NCBI GenBank assembly: GCA_021156245.1
Contig: JAJNBO010000126.1
Span: 1 to 7,131, forward strand
Direction: 5' to 3'
DNA from: Ramlibacter sp.
Lineage (GTDB): Bacteria; Pseudomonadota; Gammaproteobacteria; Burkholderiales; Burkholderiaceae_C
DNA: 7,131 nt
The notes under the pieces were generated by a model that did no database searches, was not told the origin of the DNA, and saw nothing but the letters and a program-made list of their open reading frames with translations. The position numbers and the translations under genes are program-made. Below are positions 5,367-7,131 of the stretch, piece after piece (the first letter of the stretch is position 1; every line of letters begins with the position of its first letter).

Positions 5367-6935
5367 ATGAAACAGGGGCTCTCGCTACGCGTCTCCCAGC
5401 ATCTCGCGCTGACTCCCCAGCTGCAGCAGTCGATCCGGCTGCTGCAGTTGTCGACCCTGGAGCTGGGGCAGGAGATCCAGCAGATGCTGGACGAGAACCC
5501 GTTCCTCGACGTGCAGGGCGATGACGGTCCGGAGGAGTTCGGGCCGGTCGCCTCGGATGCCCCCTCGCCGGTGTCGGAGACGGAAGCTGCGTTCGAGCCG
5601 ATGCCCAACGGCAGCGATACCAGCGCGGCGTCCTCCAGCGAGCCGGAGCCTTCCTCCGACCCGGGCGACTTCGGCGACGACGCGTCCCCCAACTGGGAGG
5701 GCGACGGCAGCACGGAGACCGTGCCGGACGACGGCGAATGGGGTGGCGAGGCGCCGGCCGCGCGCCGCAACACCCTGGGCGAAGACGACCAGGTCGACGC
5801 GACCGAGCTGGCGCGCGGCAACGAGTCGCTGCCGGCCTGGCTGCACCGCCAGGCGCTGTCCTTGCGTCTGTCGGAGGTGGACCGCGCCGCGCTGCGCTTC
5901 CTGATCGAGTCCCTCAACGACGACGGCTACCTCGAGGAGTCGCTGGCGGAACTGGCCGCCGGCCTGGCGCCCGGCGACCTGGAGCAGCAGGAGGAGTTGC
6001 AGCATCGCTTCACGGTGGCGCTGCGCCTGCTGCAGCGGCTGGACCCGCCCGGCGTGGGCGCCCGCAACCTGGCCGAATGCCTGCTGCTGCAGTTGCGCGC
6101 CATGTCCGAGGAGACGCCGGACGACACCGCCTGCTGCGCGGCCATCAAGGTGTGCCAGCACCCGATGGACCTGCTGGCCAAGCGCGACGTCAAGCGCTTG
6201 TCGCTGCTGACAGGCGAAGTCGAGCCGAACGTGAAGGCCGCCATCGGCCTGATCACGCGGCTGGAACCCAAGCCGGGCCGCCGCTTCGTCGACGTCGAAC
6301 GCAACATCATCGTGCCGGACGTGCTGGTCACGCAGGTCGGCCGCGGCCCGCGCGCGAACTTCCGCGTCATGCTCAACCCGGATGTCATGCCGCGGCTGCG
6401 CGTGCACGACGTCTACGCCGGCGCGCTGAAGGCGCACAAGGGCGAGGGCCACCAGGCGCTGCAGCAGCGGCTGCAGGAGGCCCGCTGGTTCATCAAGAAC
6501 ATCCAGCAGCGCTTCGACACCATCCTGCGCGTGTCCACCGCCATCGTGGAGCGGCAACGGAGCTTCTTCGTGCATGGCGAGCTCGCGATGCGGCCGCTGG
6601 TGCTGCGCGAGATCGCGGACGAACTGGGCCTGCACGAATCGACCATCTCCCGCGTGACCACGGCCAAGTACATGTCCACGCCTTTCGGCACCTTCGAGCT
6701 GAAGTACTTCTTCGGCTCCGCGCTGGGCACCGAAACCGGCGGCAATGCATCCAGCACTGCGGTCCGCGCGCTGATCAAGCAGTTCGTCGCCGCGGAAAGC
6801 ACCAAGAAGCCGCTCTCGGACAGCCAGATCTCCGAGATGCTCAAGGAGCAGGGCATCGAGTGCGCGCGCCGCACCGTCGCCAAGTACCGCGAGGCGCTGC
6901 GCATCGCGCCGGCCAACCTGCGAAAGGAACTGTGA
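5367..6935 (+). CDS. rpoN: RNA polymerase sigma-54 factor RpoN
   Basis: A 522-residue sigma-54 factor that directs RNA polymerase to -24/-12 promoters opened by AAA+ activators; in related bacteria these serve nitrogen use, motility and other accessory functions. Region I (1 to about 50) is Gln/Leu rich and typical: LRVSQHLALTPQLQQSIRLL. Region II (about 51-150) is a long acidic linker: residues 51-132 hold 22 Asp/Glu and no Lys or Arg. The core-binding domain covers about 150-340 (LNDDGYLE, LDPPGVGARNLAECL, LEPKPGRRF). A helix-turn-helix lies at about 411-432 (LREIADELGLHESTISRVT), followed by TPFGTFELKYFF. The RpoN box ARRTVAKYR is at 500-508. It is longer than E. coli RpoN (477 residues), mostly through region II. 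Only a weak AGG (5360-5362) precedes the ATG at 5367, 17 nt after lptB. The stop overlaps the next start (GTGA). Confidence 0.97.
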   Translation: MKQGLSLRVSQHLALTPQLQQSIRLLQLSTLELGQEIQQMLDENPFLDVQGDDGPEEFGPVASDAPSPVSETEAAFEPMPNGSDTSAASSSEPEPSSDPGDFGDDASPNWEGDGSTETVPDDGEWGGEAPAARRNTLGEDDQVDATELARGNESLPAWLHRQALSLRLSEVDRAALRFLIESLNDDGYLEESLAELAAGLAPGDLEQQEELQHRFTVALRLLQRLDPPGVGARNLAECLLLQLRAMSEETPDDTACCAAIKVCQHPMDLLAKRDVKRLSLLTGEVEPNVKAAIGLITRLEPKPGRRFVDVERNIIVPDVLVTQVGRGPRANFRVMLNPDVMPRLRVHDVYAGALKAHKGEGHQALQQRLQEARWFIKNIQQRFDTILRVSTAIVERQRSFFVHGELAMRPLVLREIADELGLHESTISRVTTAKYMSTPFGTFELKYFFGSALGTETGGNASSTAVRALIKQFVAAESTKKPLSDSQISEMLKEQGIECARRTVAKYREALRIAPANLRKEL

Positions 6936-7131
6936 ACCCGCTCTCCCTCTTCCTGCCCTGCGCAGCCGGCGTCGAGCCCTGGCTGGCCGACGAGGTGCAG
7001 CGCGTGACCGGCATCGCGCCCGAGCCGCTGCGCGGCGGCGTGCGCCTGCGCGCCGGCTGGGACGCGGTGCTCCGGCTGAACCTGCACAGCCGGCTGGCCC
7101 AGCGCGTGCTCGTGCAGGTGGCGCATCGCCC
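6932..7131 (+). CDS. rlmL: THUMP-domain class I SAM-dependent rRNA methyltransferase, RlmL-like, N-terminal part
   Basis: The frame opens with GTG at 6932, overlaps the rpoN stop by 4 nt (GTGA) and runs off the right edge after 66 codons. The visible protein reads NPLSLFLPCAAGVEPWLADE, then RGGVRLRAGWDAVLRLNLHSRLAQRVLVQVAHR. This is the start of the THUMP-containing N-terminal part of RlmL/YcbY-type enzymes: LF-x4-x-GVE/GLE-x-x-L-x-x-E, GGV, and SRLAxRV, comparable with the E. coli RlmL N-terminus. RlmL makes m2G2445 in 23S rRNA. The SAM-binding and NPP(Y/F)G parts lie outside the window, so the exact enzyme, and whether it is a single-domain RlmL or a fused RlmKL, cannot be seen. AAAGGA (6923-6928) lies only 3 nt before the GTG, so translation probably depends on coupling to rpoN. 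Confidence 0.75.
   Translation, partial: MNPLSLFLPCAAGVEPWLADEVQRVTGIAPEPLRGGVRLRAGWDAVLRLNLHSRLAQRVLVQVAHR

Noticed and set aside
5385..6635. Long minus-strand open frame (416 codons) opposite rpoN
   Set aside because: Composition is of the shadow type (Gln/Arg/Val/Ala/His rich, no motif) and it is fully covered by the clear rpoN gene.
1..7131. Mobile element, phage, defence system or CRISPR content
   Set aside because: No transposase, integrase, direct-repeat array, tRNA attachment site or composition shift was seen. All frames that read as real proteins are conserved housekeeping or envelope genes on one strand.

Overview
The window is a GC-rich stretch of chromosome with dense, same-strand coding. 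It most likely comes from a beta-proteobacterium of the order Burkholderiales, probably Comamonadaceae (Ramlibacter/Variovorax-like). This rests on the base composition, on the protein sequences as I remember their relatives, on the gene order argS - SPOR protein - dsbA, and on the group's habit of placing a TAAAAT/TACAAT box just ahead of start codons. It is an inference, because no 16S or other marker gene is present. Every gene found lies on the + strand.

Layout. (1) 1-746: the C-terminal end of a LysR-type regulator (cut by the left edge) overlaps by 4 nt a four-helix membrane protein of the DUF2214 type. (2) 774-3827: argS (arginyl-tRNA synthetase), a membrane-anchored SPOR-domain protein of the FtsN type, and dsbA (periplasmic thiol oxidase). 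A promoter-like -10 box sits directly before argS, and a strong hairpin terminator follows dsbA. (3) 3908-7131: a second transcription unit starts with its own -10-like box and carries lptA, lptB, rpoN (sigma-54) and the first 66 codons of a THUMP-type rRNA methyltransferase (RlmL-like, cut by the right edge). Its junctions are tight: 1 nt overlap, 17 nt gap, 4 nt overlap.

How the genes work together. The lptA-lptB pair supplies the periplasmic bridge and the ATPase of the lipopolysaccharide transport machine. The usual third partner, lptC, is not between dsbA and lptA. The SPOR protein and DsbA act in the cell envelope (septal peptidoglycan binding and disulfide formation). ArgS and the RlmL-like enzyme belong to translation and ribosome maturation. 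RpoN sits behind lptB, as in many proteobacteria.

No mobile element, CRISPR array, tRNA, rRNA, phage gene or obviously new system was found. The content is conserved housekeeping DNA, and the points worth a second look are details: a probably leaderless argS start inside a small hairpin, a Tat-like signal on DsbA, a HemJ-like residue pattern in the DUF2214 protein, and departures from the textbook lptC-lptA-lptB-rpoN-hpf order. No gene-free stretch exceeds about 110 bases.
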